A stretch of 64,000 nt of DNA from Actinosynnema pretiosum (GCF_024171695.1 NZ_JAMTCF010000004.1:434001-498000); one strand, 5' to 3'. Shown: positions 44,250 through 53,535, counted from the stretch's first letter. Made by a program: numbers and translations. The notes: a model not told the origin generated them from the sequence alone.

Positions 44250-46916
44250 GTGAGCACCTCAGAAGCCTCCCGCCTGCTCCTGGTCGACGGTCACTCCATG
44301 GCCTACCGGGCGTTCTTCGCGCTGCCAGCGGAGAACTTCCAGACCGCCACCGGCCAGACGACCAACGCGGTCTACGGCTTCACGTCCATGCTCATCAACC
44401 TGCTGCGCGACGAGAAGCCGACGCACATCGCCGTCGCGTTCGACGTCTCCCGCCGCACCTTCCGCACCGAGGCGTACCCCGAGTACAAGGCTGGCCGCAG
44501 CGAGACCCCGGACGAGTTCCGCAGCCAGGTCAGCCTCATCCAGGACGTGCTGCGCGCCCTCGCGATCCCGTTCCTGTCCAAGGAGAACTTCGAGGCCGAC
44601 GACCTCATCGCCACCCTCGCCACCCAGGCCACGGCGCTCGGTCAGAAGGTCCTCATCTGCACCGGCGACCGGGACGCCCTGCAGCTGGTCAACGACGACA
44701 TCACCGTGCTGTACCCGGTGAAGGGCGTGTCCGAGCTGGCCAGGTACACGCCGGAGCTGGTGCTGGAGAAGCAGGGCGTGCCGCCGTCGCTGTACGCCGA
44801 CTACGCGGCGATCCGGGGCGACTCCTCGGACAACCTGCCCAACACGCCCGGCGTCGGGCCGAAGACGATCGTGAAGCTGCTCGGCCAGTTCGGCGACCTG
44901 AGCGGGCTGGTCGAGGGGGTCGACCAGGTCAAGGGCAAGGTCGGCGAGTCGCTGCGCGCGAACCTGGCCAACATCCTGCTGAACCGGCAGCTCACCGAGC
45001 TGGTGCGGGACGTCGAGCTGCCGCTCGGGCCCGAGGACCTGGTCGCGCGCACGTGGGACCGGGACGCGGTGCACCAGCTGTTCGACCAGCTGGAGTTCCG
45101 GGTGCTGCGGGACCGGCTGTTCGCGACGCTGTCGACCGCCGAGCCCGAGGCCGAGGAGGGCTTCGAGGTCAGCGGCGGCGAGATCGCCGAGGGCGGGCTG
45201 GGCGCGTGGCTGCTGGCGCGCGCGGGCGTGCGCGTCGGCGTGGCCGCGCGCGAGTCCGACGGCGAGATCGAGGGGCTGGCGTTCGCCGCGGGCGGCGAGG
45301 GCGGGTACGTGCGGCTGGCCGCGCTGAACCCCGACGACGAGACCGCGCTCGCCGACTGGCTGGCGTCCGACGCGCCCAAGGCCGTGCACGACGCCAAGCC
45401 GCTGCTGCACCGGCTCCGCGCGCGCGGGCTGCGGCTCGGCGGGCTGACCAGCGACACCGCGCTCGCCGCGTACCTGGTGCGGCCCGGCCAGCGCTCGTTC
45501 TCGCTCGACGACCTGGTGCTGCGGCACCTGCAGCGCGAGCTGCGCGCCGAGGAGCCGGGCGGTGGGCAGCTGTCGCTGCTCGACGAGGAGGAGGACGAGA
45601 GCGGCAAGGCGGCCACGGCGGCCATCGTGCGCGCGTCCGCCGTCGCCGAGCTGGCCGACGTGCTCGACACCGAGCTGCACCGCACCGGCCAGGAGGGGCT
45701 GCTGGCCGACCTCGAGCTGCCGCTGCTGTCGCTGCTCGCCGAGATCGAGGGCATCGGCATCGCCGTCGACGACGAGCACCTGACCGGGTTGGAGGCGCAC
45801 TTCGCGGCGGGCGTGAAGCAGGCCGCGCAGGACGCGTACTCGGTCATCGGCAAGGAGATCAACCTCGGGTCGCCCAAGCAGCTCCAGGTGGTGCTGTTCG
45901 ACGAGCTGGGGATGCCGAAGACGAAGAAGACCAAGACCGGGTACACCACCGACGCGGACGCGCTGCAGAGCCTGTTCGAGACCACCCAGCACCCGTTCCT
46001 CCAGCACCTGCTCGCGCACCGGGACGTGACCAGGCTCAAGACGACGGTCGACGGACTGCTCAAGGCGGTCGCCGACGACGGGCGCATCCACACCACGTTC
46101 CACCAGACCATCGCGGCCACCGGGCGGCTGTCGTCCACCGACCCGAACCTGCAGAACATCCCGATCCGCACGGACGAGGGCAGGCGCATCCGCGAGGGGT
46201 TCGTGGTCGGGCCGGGGTACGCGGAGCTGATGACCGCGGACTACAGCCAGATCGAGATGCGGATCATGGCGCACCTGTCCGGCGACGAGGGCCTGATCGA
46301 GGCCTTCCGCAGCGGCGAGGACCTGCACACGTTCGTGGCGTCCAAGGCGTTCGCGGTGCCGACCGGCGAGGTGACGGCCGAGCAGCGGCGGCGGGTCAAG
46401 GCGATGTCGTACGGGTTGGCGTACGGGCTGTCCGAGTACGGGCTGGCGCAGCAGCTGCGCATCCCGGCCGCCGAGGCCAGGGAGCAGATGGAGGCGTACT
46501 TCTCGCGGTTCGGCGGGGTGCGCGAGTACCTCCAGTCCATCGTGGAGGTGGCTCGGAAGAACGGGTACACCGAGACCATCCTGGGTCGGCGGCGGTACCT
46601 GCCCGACCTGAACAGCGACAACCGGCAGCGGCGCGAGATGGCCGAGCGGATGGCGCTCAACGCGCCGATCCAGGGGTCGGCGGCGGACATCATCAAGGTG
46701 GCGATGCTCGGGGTGTTCAAGGCCCTGGAGGCCTCGGACCTGAGGTCGCGGATGCTGCTCCAGGTGCACGACGAACTCGTGCTGGAGGTCGCGGACGGCG
46801 AGCGCGCGGCGGTGGAGTCGCTGGTGCGCGAGCACATGGGCAACGCGTTCCAGCTCTCGGTGCCGCTGGAGGTCTCGGTGGGCGTCGGGCGCTCGTGGGA
46901 CGAGGCCGCGCACTGA
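44250..46916 (+). CDS. polA: DNA polymerase I
   Basis: An 888-residue polymerase I for repair and Okazaki fragment processing. Residues 1-290 are the 5'-3' exonuclease (LLVDGHSMAYRAFFAL, AVAFDVSRRTFR, CTGDRDALQL). The middle domain (about 300-490) is a 3'-5' exonuclease fold that lacks the catalytic DxE, so proofreading is probably lost, as in many actinobacteria. The polymerase domain has motif A DYSQIEMR (Asp664), motif B with Lys717 in RRVKAMSYGLAYG, and motif C QVHDELVLE (His840-Asp841). Start is GTG 44250, probably leaderless. A hairpin follows. Confidence 0.97.
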   Translation: MSTSEASRLLLVDGHSMAYRAFFALPAENFQTATGQTTNAVYGFTSMLINLLRDEKPTHIAVAFDVSRRTFRTEAYPEYKAGRSETPDEFRSQVSLIQDVLRALAIPFLSKENFEADDLIATLATQATALGQKVLICTGDRDALQLVNDDITVLYPVKGVSELARYTPELVLEKQGVPPSLYADYAAIRGDSSDNLPNTPGVGPKTIVKLLGQFGDLSGLVEGVDQVKGKVGESLRANLANILLNRQLTELVRDVELPLGPEDLVARTWDRDAVHQLFDQLEFRVLRDRLFATLSTAEPEAEEGFEVSGGEIAEGGLGAWLLARAGVRVGVAARESDGEIEGLAFAAGGEGGYVRLAALNPDDETALADWLASDAPKAVHDAKPLLHRLRARGLRLGGLTSDTALAAYLVRPGQRSFSLDDLVLRHLQRELRAEEPGGGQLSLLDEEEDESGKAATAAIVRASAVAELADVLDTELHRTGQEGLLADLELPLLSLLAEIEGIGIAVDDEHLTGLEAHFAAGVKQAAQDAYSVIGKEINLGSPKQLQVVLFDELGMPKTKKTKTGYTTDADALQSLFETTQHPFLQHLLAHRDVTRLKTTVDGLLKAVADDGRIHTTFHQTIAATGRLSSTDPNLQNIPIRTDEGRRIREGFVVGPGYAELMTADYSQIEMRIMAHLSGDEGLIEAFRSGEDLHTFVASKAFAVPTGEVTAEQRRRVKAMSYGLAYGLSEYGLAQQLRIPAAEAREQMEAYFSRFGGVREYLQSIVEVARKNGYTETILGRRRYLPDLNSDNRQRREMAERMALNAPIQGSAADIIKVAMLGVFKALEASDLRSRMLLQVHDELVLEVADGERAAVESLVREHMGNAFQLSVPLEVSVGVGRSWDEAAH

Positions 46917-46935
46917 CGGCGCGCGGGTGAGGTTT

Positions 46936-46967
46936 CCCGGCGGCGGGCGCGTGGCGCCGCCGCCGGG
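46936..46967 (+). terminator. Hairpin terminator after polA
   Basis: CCCGGCGGCGG (46936-46946) pairs perfectly with CCGCCGCCGGG (46957-46967), loop 10 nt. Confidence 0.8.
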
Positions 46968-47004
46968 TGGTGGGGCGGGGTTCGTCGTGGGTGCCGCGCT
47001 GCGG

Positions 47005-47190
47005 GACGGGCGCGGTGGTCGAGCGTGCCCGTGTGGCGGCGGGGTTGAGCGCGGTCAGCGCGTCGCTGGCAGGCGCGGTGGTCGAGCGCGCCCGCGCGGC
47101 GGTCGGGACGGCGTGCCTGTCGGGTCGTCGGCAGGCGCGGTGGTCGAGCGCGTCCGCGTGGCGGCTGGGATGGCGTGCTGACCGGGGCGT
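47005..47190 (+). repeat. 62-63-bp repeat, three copies
   Basis: CGCGGTGGTCGAGCG recurs at 47011, 47074 and 47136. The two spacings (63 and 62 bp) differ by one base, so no single reading frame is kept. Confidence 0.75.
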
Positions 47191-47473
47191 GCGGGGCGGC
47201 TGGGCGGTCGTGTGCCGCAGGGCGGCTTGATGGTCGCGTGACGCGGAACGGCGTCCGGGCGGGGTGTCGCGGGGCGGTGTGCCCGGCGGCTGGGAATCGG
47301 GGCCGGTGACCCGAACGGCCGCCCGCGTGGTCGCGCAGCGTCGCGGGGGAGTGCTGAACCGGGTGCCGAGCGGCGACCCTGGTGGCTCCGCCCTGCCCTC
47401 CTGCCGCCCGACTGGCTGGCGGACGCGCGGGTGACGTGGTCCGGGCGCCGAGCTGCCCGGAGCTGGGGTGTCC

Positions 47474-47585
47474 GACCGCGAGTGCCTGACCGCGAGTGCC
47501 TGACCGCGAGTGCCTGACCGCGAGTGCCTGGCTGCGAGTGCCCGACCGCGAGTGCCCGACCGCGAGTGCTCGGCTGCGAGTGCCT
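47474..47585 (+). repeat. 14-bp tandem repeat, eight copies
   Basis: The unit GACCGCGAGTGCCT is repeated eight times without gaps from 47474. Copies five and eight read GGCTGCGAGTGCC(C/T), and the others differ by at most two bases. Confidence 0.92.
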
Positions 47586-47922
47586 GGCATCGGGCTGCCC
47601 TGCGTCCAGCTGCCCGGTGTCAGGTGGGTCATGGCTCGGTGACCAGCCACCTGATGCCAGGTTCCTGCTACCCGGCTCCTGGCAGTTGGCGCCCGTTGGC
47701 AGGCGCTCGATGGTCGGTGCCTGCTGCTGTCGGTGTTCGGGACCCGGTGTCGGAGTGCTCGGCGTGCTTGGTCTTCGGCGGGGCGCGCGGGGTATCAGGT
47801 GGTGCTCGGTGGTCGTGCCGGGTGCTGTTCGGCGGGGTTGATCAACGTGGGCGGCGGTTCAGCGCTGCGGGAAAGCCGCACGTTGGGCCTGGTCACCCGC
47901 GCGGGTTCGCCGCTACCGTGCT

Positions 47923-47936
47923 GGAAAGCGCTTTCC
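47923..47936 (+). promoter_or_regulatory. LacI-family operator
   Basis: GGAAAGCGCTTTCC is a perfect 14-bp palindrome with the central CG of LacI/GalR-family operators. It lies 171 bp upstream of the Gfo/Idh/MocA gene and is the only such site seen nearby. It suggests carbohydrate-responsive repression. Confidence 0.7.
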
Positions 47937-48107
47937 CCAATGCTGGGCCGGTTGGAGCAGCCTCGCTGGTGCTGGTGCTGGTGCTGGTGCGCGGGGGTCG
48001 GTGGTGTGCGAGGTCAGCGGCGTGTTGGGCCGGTGGCGCGTGTGATCGGCGGCGTGTGGGGTCTGTGCTGCGCGGGGTCCGTGGTGCGTGTGCGGGAGGG
48101 GTGGCTG

Positions 48108-49361
48108 ATGCGGCGGTACGCGGTGGTCGGGACCGGGGCTCGGGCTCGGGTGCACGTCGCGGCCGTCGAGCGGTACGGGCGGCTCGTCGGGCTCGCCGAT
48201 CCGAACTCCGCGCGGATCGCCGCGCACAACCGGTTGCTCGCCGCGCCCGTTCCCGCGTACCGGGCCGACGACTTCACCACCATGCTCGCCGAGCAGTCGG
48301 CCGACGTCGCCGTGGTCACCACCGTCGACCGGTACCACGCGCACTACGTCGTGGCCGCGCTCGAAGCGGGGTGCGACGTGATCACCGAGAAGCCCATGAC
48401 CACCGATCCCGAGGGCGCCGCGGCGGTCGCGGAGGCGGTGGCGCGGACCGGGCGGCGGGTCGACGTCGCGTTCAACTACCGGTACCACCCGGTGCACGAG
48501 CGGGTCGCCGAGCTGCTCGCGGGCGGGGTGGTCGGGCGGGTCGGGTCGGTGCACTTCGAGTGGTTCCTGGACGTGCGGCACGGGGCCGACTACTTCCGGC
48601 GCTGGCACCGCGACAAGTCCTCCTCCGGAGGGCTGCTCGTGCACAAGTCCACCCACCACTTCGACCTGGTCAACTGGTGGCTCGGCGCCACGCCGGTCAC
48701 CGCGTACGCCCAGGGCGCGCTGTTCTTCTACGGCGAGGACAGCGGCAGGCGGCACGGGCGGCACCGCGACTACGCGCGCGTGCACGGCTCGCCCGAGGCC
48801 GAAGGCGACCCGTTCGCGCTGCGCCTGACCGAGGACGACCGGCTGCGCGAGCTGTACCTGGACGCCGAGGCCGAGGACGGCTACCGGCGCGATCAGAACC
48901 CGTTCGCCCCCGGAGTCACCATCGAGGACGACCTGGCCGTCCTGGTCCGGTACGACACCGGGGCGAGCATGACCTACCACCTGACCGCGTACTCGCCGAA
49001 GGAGGGCTACCGGGTGGTGCTCAACGGCGACGCGGGCAGGCTGGAGCTGGAGGTGGTCGAGAGCTCCTGGGTGAGCGGCCAGCACGCGGCGGGCGAACCG
49101 GGCTGGGTGCGGCTGACCGCGCAGCCGCTGTTCGGCCGGGCGATCGAGGTGCCGACCGAGCACGGCGGCGGCCACCACCTGGCCGACGAGCGGATGACCG
49201 CCCAGCTCTACGGCCCCCCGACCCCGGACCCGCTCGGCCGCCGCGCCGACCACGCCGACGGGATCCGCTCGCTGCTCACCGGGTTCGCCGCGAACCGCAG
49301 CCTGGAGACCGGCCAACCGGTCGCGGTCGCCGACCTGCTCCGACCCCGGACCGCCACGTGA
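48108..49361 (+). CDS. Gfo/Idh/MocA family oxidoreductase
   Basis: A 417-residue NAD(P)-dependent sugar dehydrogenase. The N-terminal Rossmann domain starts MRRYAVVGTGARARVHVAAV and includes DVAVVTTVDRYHAHYVVAAL. The catalytic Lys motif is ITEKPMTTD. The C-terminal substrate domain has FNYRYHPVHERV and LLVHKSTHHFDLVNWWLG, where the His pair shapes the active site. It probably oxidises or epimerises an unknown sugar or inositol. ATG 48108 follows GGGAGGGG by seven bases. A LacI-type operator lies upstream. It is monocistronic and followed at once by a 25-bp repeat array. Confidence 0.92.
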   Translation: MRRYAVVGTGARARVHVAAVERYGRLVGLADPNSARIAAHNRLLAAPVPAYRADDFTTMLAEQSADVAVVTTVDRYHAHYVVAALEAGCDVITEKPMTTDPEGAAAVAEAVARTGRRVDVAFNYRYHPVHERVAELLAGGVVGRVGSVHFEWFLDVRHGADYFRRWHRDKSSSGGLLVHKSTHHFDLVNWWLGATPVTAYAQGALFFYGEDSGRRHGRHRDYARVHGSPEAEGDPFALRLTEDDRLRELYLDAEAEDGYRRDQNPFAPGVTIEDDLAVLVRYDTGASMTYHLTAYSPKEGYRVVLNGDAGRLELEVVESSWVSGQHAAGEPGWVRLTAQPLFGRAIEVPTEHGGGHHLADERMTAQLYGPPTPDPLGRRADHADGIRSLLTGFAANRSLETGQPVAVADLLRPRTAT

Positions 49362-49505
49362 CCGGCAGCCCTGAACCCTCACGTGACCGGTAACCCTGGA
49401 TCGCCGCGCGACCGGCAGCGCTGGACCGCTGCGCGACCGGTAGTCCCGGACCGCTGCGCGACCGGTAGTCCTGGACCGCCGCGCGACCGGTAGTCCCGGA
49501 CAGCG
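49352..49505 (+). repeat. 25-bp tandem repeat, six copies
   Basis: GACCGG recurs at 49360, 49385, 49410, 49435, 49460 and 49485, exactly 25 bp apart, in units of the form CCGC(C/T)GCGCGACCGGTAGTCC plus GGA. The first copy overlaps the last codons of the dehydrogenase gene. Confidence 0.9.
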
Positions 49506-50368
49506 TTCTCCGGCTGGCGCTTCCCGAAATGGCGCTCTCCGAACGGCGCTTCCCCGGAGTCCGTCGCGCTTCACCGCCCCCGCCGACCTGATCCCCGCAT
49601 CCCCCTGCCTCCGCCCACCCGTCGCCCCACTCGCCCCGGTCGCGTCACCCGTCGACCTGCCCGTCCCGCTCAACCCCATCACCCCCGATTCCCCGTCCCC
49701 AGGAAACCCTTGCCCCCAACGGGTGTCGTGCGAACCGCCCCGTTCCGCCTCCCCGTTCCGCGCCCTTCCCGGAGGTAGCCTGCGCGGGTGTCGCTGCTGG
49801 GACCCTCGGACGAGTCGCCGCTGACCCCGCGTCGCGCGCCGGTCGCAGGCGCTCCCGGCTCCGGGCGCACCACCCCGTCCGACCGGATCGACGAGTCGGC
49901 CGCCCTCCCGCGCCCCGTGCCGGGCTGTCGCTCCGGATGTCCCGGCCTGCGCTCCCGGAGCACCCCCGCGGCCGCCCGCCGCGCGCTGCCCGCCCGCCCC
50001 GGCCCGGTCGTCGAGCGGCAGTACCGCGCCGCCCGACCGGTCCGCACCGCCCGCGTCGACCTGCCCCTCCGGTCCGCCCGCCCGCGTGCCACGTCCGCGC
50101 GCGGGCCCGCCCACCCCAAGGCGCGCGGCGGGATCCGGTGCAGCGGAGACGCGAAACCACCCCTTTACACGGTGTTCACGGATTGGGAACACGTGGTTCT
50201 CTGGACGTGGAAGTCGCACGGCCGCACCCGCCACCACGTCGACGTCCTCCGCGCCAGCGGCGAACCGGCCCCGGTGGCGGTGCGGTCGCGCGGTCAGCGC
50301 GAGGTCGACGGGTGGCGCTCGGGGCCACCGCGGCCCGCGGCGGGGCGCGGGGAGGAGTCGGTTCGGTG
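49506..50368 (+). other. Mostly gene-free stretch; possible short frame at its end
   Basis: No clear gene. A plus-strand frame from GTG 49788 to a stop at 50367-50369 overlaps the next ATG, but its first two-thirds is Arg/Pro/Ala-rich and not protein-like. Only the last 70 codons (YTVFTDWEHVVLWTWKSHG onward) look somewhat like protein. The lower-GC spot at 50155-50225, with the inverted repeat at 50172-50192, is as likely to be the promoter of the SDR-like gene. Confidence 0.4.
50172..50192 (+). promoter_or_regulatory. Inverted repeat in a promoter-like patch
   Basis: GTGTTC (50172-50177) and GAACAC (50187-50192) are separated by nine bases, within a locally AT-richer patch that begins with TTTACA. 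It may be an operator for the SDR-like gene. Confidence 0.35.
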
Positions 50369-50998
50369 ATGGAGCGGGCGGTCGGCATCGGGAGCGCGCT
50401 GGTGCTGGGCGGGACCGGGATGCTCAAGGGGTGCTCGGACGAGCTGGTCGAGCAGGGTTGGCAGGTTGTGCTGCCGTCGCGGCGGGCGCGGCTGACACCG
50501 GGCCAGGCGGTGCGGGAGGCGGTGCGGCGGCGCGGGCACGTGCCGACGCCGCGCACCGCGGCGGTGGGCGCGGGCGCCGGGACGGGCGGGTCCGTCGTGC
50601 AGGTCGCGGCCGACTGGTCGCGCCCGCAGGAGCTCGCCGGCCTGGTGAACGACGCGCTGCTGCGACCGGCCGGGCTGCTGGTGGCGTGGGTGCACGACAG
50701 CTACCGGGTGCCGGTGCTGAACGCGGTCGCGCCCCTGCTGGACGCGGGCGCGCCGGTGGTGGAGGTGCACGACATCAGCGCGGTCAGCCCCACCGGGGGG
50801 CTGCCGGAGCCGGTGCTGCCCGGCCACCCGACGCAGCAGGTCGTGCTCGGGTTCGTGCGGCGGGACGGTCGGACCCGCTGGCTCAGCCACGAGCAGACCG
50901 CGAGCGGCGTGATGGAGGCGGTCCACCGGGCGCTCGCGGGCGACCCGCCCTCGGTGCGCCAGGTCGGCGAGGTCGACACCTGGGAAGTCCGGTACTAG
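50369..50998 (+). CDS. SDR-like Rossmann-fold protein
   Basis: A 209-residue protein with an N-terminal Rossmann fold (SALVLGGTGMLKGCSDELVEQGW) typical of short-chain dehydrogenase relatives. The rest keeps the general pattern (VVQVAADWSRPQELAGLVNDAL, VAWVHDSYRVPVLNAVAPLL) but has no Ser-Tyr-x3-Lys catalytic set, so it is probably a non-enzymatic or unusual member. The ATG follows GGGGAGGAGTC. A strong hairpin (51006-51043) ends the unit and faces the convergent TetR gene. Confidence 0.75.
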   Translation: MERAVGIGSALVLGGTGMLKGCSDELVEQGWQVVLPSRRARLTPGQAVREAVRRRGHVPTPRTAAVGAGAGTGGSVVQVAADWSRPQELAGLVNDALLRPAGLLVAWVHDSYRVPVLNAVAPLLDAGAPVVEVHDISAVSPTGGLPEPVLPGHPTQQVVLGFVRRDGRTRWLSHEQTASGVMEAVHRALAGDPPSVRQVGEVDTWEVRY

Positions 50999-51005
50999 CG
51001 GGAGC

Positions 51006-51043
51006 GGTGGTGGGCCCCGTGACCGGTCGCGGGGCCCACCACC
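51006..51043. terminator. Bidirectional hairpin terminator
   Basis: GGTGGTGGGCCCCG (51006-51019) pairs with CGGGGCCCACCACC (51030-51043), a perfect 14-bp stem between convergent genes. Confidence 0.9.
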
Positions 51044-51643
51044 TCAGGTCAGCCCGCGCACCAGCGCCAGCACCGAGTCCCTGACCTCGGCCAGCTCCCG
51101 CTCCGGCTGGAACACCTGCCAGTCCAGCGCCACCACCAGCAGCGTGCCGAACAGCGCCGCCGACGCCGTCCCCACCTGCACCCCGTCGGGCAACCGCCCC
51201 AGGTCGGCCAGCCGCTGCACCTGCGCCCGCACGATCGACACGATGTCGTCCCGCAGCAGGCTGAGCGTCCCGTGCCACTGCCCCGGCGTGCGCCACAGCT
51301 CGCTCACCAGCAGCTGCGCGAACGCCGGGTACTCGCCGAAGAACCCCAGCATCCCCTCGACCAGCGCGGCCACCGCCTCGGGCGGATCGGCTTCCTCGGA
51401 CACCCGCAGCCGCTGCGCCAGCAGGTCGACGCCGTGCCGCAGCATGGCGTCCACCAGCGCGTCCTTGCTGCCGAAGTTGTAGTACACGGTGCCCTTGGCG
51501 ACCCCGGCCCCGGCGGCGATCTCGTCCACGGTCACGCCCGCCGCGCCGCGCTCCCCGACCAGCCGCAGCGCCGCGTCGAACAGCTTCTGCTTGGTCGCCG
51601 CCGTGCGGCGAGGTCGGGGCCTGCCCGGCGGGGCGGCGGTCAC
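51044..51643 (-). CDS. TetR family transcriptional regulator
   Basis: A 199-residue TetR repressor. The helix-turn-helix is at about residues 14-60 (KLFDAALRLVGERGAAGVTVDEIAAGAGVAKGTVYYNFGSKDALV). The ligand-binding part is all-helical. It is the third gene of the efflux operon; its GTG overlaps the YhgE-like stop by four bases. A perfect 30-bp palindrome before the first gene is its likely operator, so the operon would be self-repressed and induced by a compound that the transporter handles. Confidence 0.92.
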   Translation of the reverse strand: MTAAPPGRPRPRRTAATKQKLFDAALRLVGERGAAGVTVDEIAAGAGVAKGTVYYNFGSKDALVDAMLRHGVDLLAQRLRVSEEADPPEAVAALVEGMLGFFGEYPAFAQLLVSELWRTPGQWHGTLSLLRDDIVSIVRAQVQRLADLGRLPDGVQVGTASAALFGTLLVVALDWQVFQPERELAEVRDSVLALVRGLT

Positions 51644-53535
51644 AGCACGAGTTCCGGCTTGAGGCGAGACGGCGTCCACACCCGCTGCTTGTACGCGGCG
51701 AACGTCGACAGGGCAAGCGCCCCCACCAGGTAGCAGCCCAGCACCGCCGCGTCCGACCACACCGGTCCCAGCTCGCCGCCGTACATCAGGTGCCGCAGCC
51801 CGTCCACGGCGTAGCTCATCGGCAGCCCGTGGTGCAGCGGGTGCAGCGGCTCGGGGATGGTCTGCCACGGGAACGTGCCGCCCGCGCTGACCAGCTGCAG
51901 GATCAGCATCACCAGCCCCAGGAACTTGCCGACCGCGCCGAGCAGCGCGTTGAGCGCGTGCAGCACGCCGACGAACGTCACCGACGCCATGAGCAGGAAC
52001 AGCAGCGCCCCCACCGGGTGGCTGGGCCGGATGTCCACGACCAGCGTCACCACCGAGTACATGACCACGACCTGCGCCATCCCCAGCAGCGCGCCGGGCA
52101 GCCACCCGCCGAGCGCCACCCGCACCGCCGCCTGACCGGACGCCAGCCCGCGCCGCGACAGCGGGCGCAGCAGCAGGAACAGCACGAACGCGCCGATCCA
52201 GGTGGCCAGGCTGAGGAAGAACGGGGCGAGGCCCGCGCCGTAGCTGCCCGCCGAGGTCTGGCTGACCCCGCGCACGGTCACCGGGTCGCCGATGGTGCCC
52301 GCGGTGGACTCGCGCGTCGGGTCGTCCGGGTGCGGGATCTGCTCGGCGCCCTCGGTCAGCCCGGACTTGAGCTGCTCGGTCCCGTCCAGGAGCTTCCGCT
52401 CGCCCTCGCGCAGCGACCCGGCGCCGTCCCGCACCTGGCCCGCGCCGCCGGAGAGCTGCTTGGCGCCCTCGTCCAGCTCGCCGATCGCGCCGGTCAGGGC
52501 GGGCGTGCTGGAGGCGAGCTTCGCGGCCCCGTCGGAGACCTTCTTCGCGCCGTTCGCCAGGGTCCGCAGCTGACCGGCGGTGTCCTGGACCTTGGCGTTC
52601 GCGTCGGCGGCGGGCGCGCGCACGGTTCCCAGCGCGGTCTGGACCTGCTGCACCTGCTCGTCGGTGAACCCGCGCTCGCGCAGCCGCGCCACCAGGTCGG
52701 CGTCGACCTTGTCGAGGTCCGCGGCGAGGGTCCGCGCCTCGGCGGCGTACTGCTCGGCGGTCGTGGCTGCCTGCTCCGTGCCGTCCGAGACCTGCTTGGC
52801 CCCGTCCGCGAGCTGCTGCGCCGAGCGCGGCAGGTCGGCGGTGCTGCTGCGCAGCTTCCCGGTGCCGCTCGCCAGCTCGGCCGCGCCGCTCGCCAGGGTC
52901 CCGGTGCCGTCGGCGAGCTTCTGGGCGCCGTCCAGCGCGGTCCGCTGCCCGTCGGCCAGCTCGGTCGCGCCCTTCGCGGCCTGCTCGGTCTTCTCCCGCA
53001 CGGTCGAGAAGCCCAGCAGGAACCGGTCGGCGGCCTGCGTGCCGACCTTCGCCGACACCGAGCGGCGCACCTCGGAGACCACCTGGTTCGCGATCGTGCT
53101 GCCCAGGTAGTTGTTCGCGTCGTTGGTGGTGAGCACGAGCACGCCCTGGCGCGGGGTGAACCTGCCGGACGAGGTCAGCGCCTGCGAGAAGTCCTCGGGC
53201 AGGGTCAGCGCGAACGCGTACTCGCCGTCGCGCACGCCCCGCTCCGCGTCGCCCTCGCCCACCTCGCGCCAGTCGAACTTGTGGCCGCGCAGCAGCTCGT
53301 CGGCGACCTCGCGCCCGGCGTTCTCGGTGTTGCCGGAGCCGTCGTCGGAGCCCTGGTCGGCGACGACCAGCGCGGCGGGCAGGTTGTCCAGGTGCGAGTA
53401 CGGGTCCTTGTTGGCGTACAGGTACATCGACGCGTACAGCAGCGGCACCAGGGCGAGCGCCACCACGGCCAGCTTGGGCAGCCTGCCCGAGGTGACGCGG
53501 CGCAGCTCGTTCAGCGCCATGCGCAGGGAGGTCAC
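51640..53535 (-). CDS. YhgE/Pip-type membrane protein (ABC-2-like permease)
   Basis: A 631-residue protein. One N-terminal membrane helix (about 22-42, KLAVVALALVPLLYASMYLY) is followed by a large external domain with YhgE/Pip features (KDPYSHLDNLPAALVVADQG, YAFALTLPEDFS). Long Ala/Gly-rich heptad-like repeats (LADGTGTLASGAAELASG and similar) form a coiled stalk. Five or six C-terminal membrane helices make an ABC-2-like permease. Homologues include the phage infection protein Pip and drug or lipid exporters. GTG 53535 overlaps the ATPase-like stop (GTGA), and its own stop overlaps the tetR start. Confidence 0.9.
   Translation of the reverse strand: MTSLRMALNELRRVTSGRLPKLAVVALALVPLLYASMYLYANKDPYSHLDNLPAALVVADQGSDDGSGNTENAGREVADELLRGHKFDWREVGEGDAERGVRDGEYAFALTLPEDFSQALTSSGRFTPRQGVLVLTTNDANNYLGSTIANQVVSEVRRSVSAKVGTQAADRFLLGFSTVREKTEQAAKGATELADGQRTALDGAQKLADGTGTLASGAAELASGTGKLRSSTADLPRSAQQLADGAKQVSDGTEQAATTAEQYAAEARTLAADLDKVDADLVARLRERGFTDEQVQQVQTALGTVRAPAADANAKVQDTAGQLRTLANGAKKVSDGAAKLASSTPALTGAIGELDEGAKQLSGGAGQVRDGAGSLREGERKLLDGTEQLKSGLTEGAEQIPHPDDPTRESTAGTIGDPVTVRGVSQTSAGSYGAGLAPFFLSLATWIGAFVLFLLLRPLSRRGLASGQAAVRVALGGWLPGALLGMAQVVVMYSVVTLVVDIRPSHPVGALLFLLMASVTFVGVLHALNALLGAVGKFLGLVMLILQLVSAGGTFPWQTIPEPLHPLHHGLPMSYAVDGLRHLMYGGELGPVWSDAAVLGCYLVGALALSTFAAYKQRVWTPSRLKPELVL

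Larger units (their letters stand above)
46968..48107 (+). other. 1.1-kb gene-free stretch with two tandem arrays and an operator
   Basis: No gene is supportable. It holds three copies of a 62-bp unit (about 47005-47190), eight copies of a 14-bp unit (47474-47585), and a LacI-type palindrome at 47923-47936 that must belong to the dehydrogenase gene downstream. A run of GGTGCT triplets (47960-47990) is a further small repeat. Confidence 0.6.

Noticed and set aside
44259-46913. 884-codon open frame antisense to polA
   Set aside because: Mirror of polA codon bias; translation is Leu/Arg/His/Val-rich without domains.
47733-48107. N-terminal extension of the Gfo/Idh/MocA protein
   Set aside because: The family Rossmann start is at 48108 with a strong ribosome site; the extension spans the LacI-type operator.
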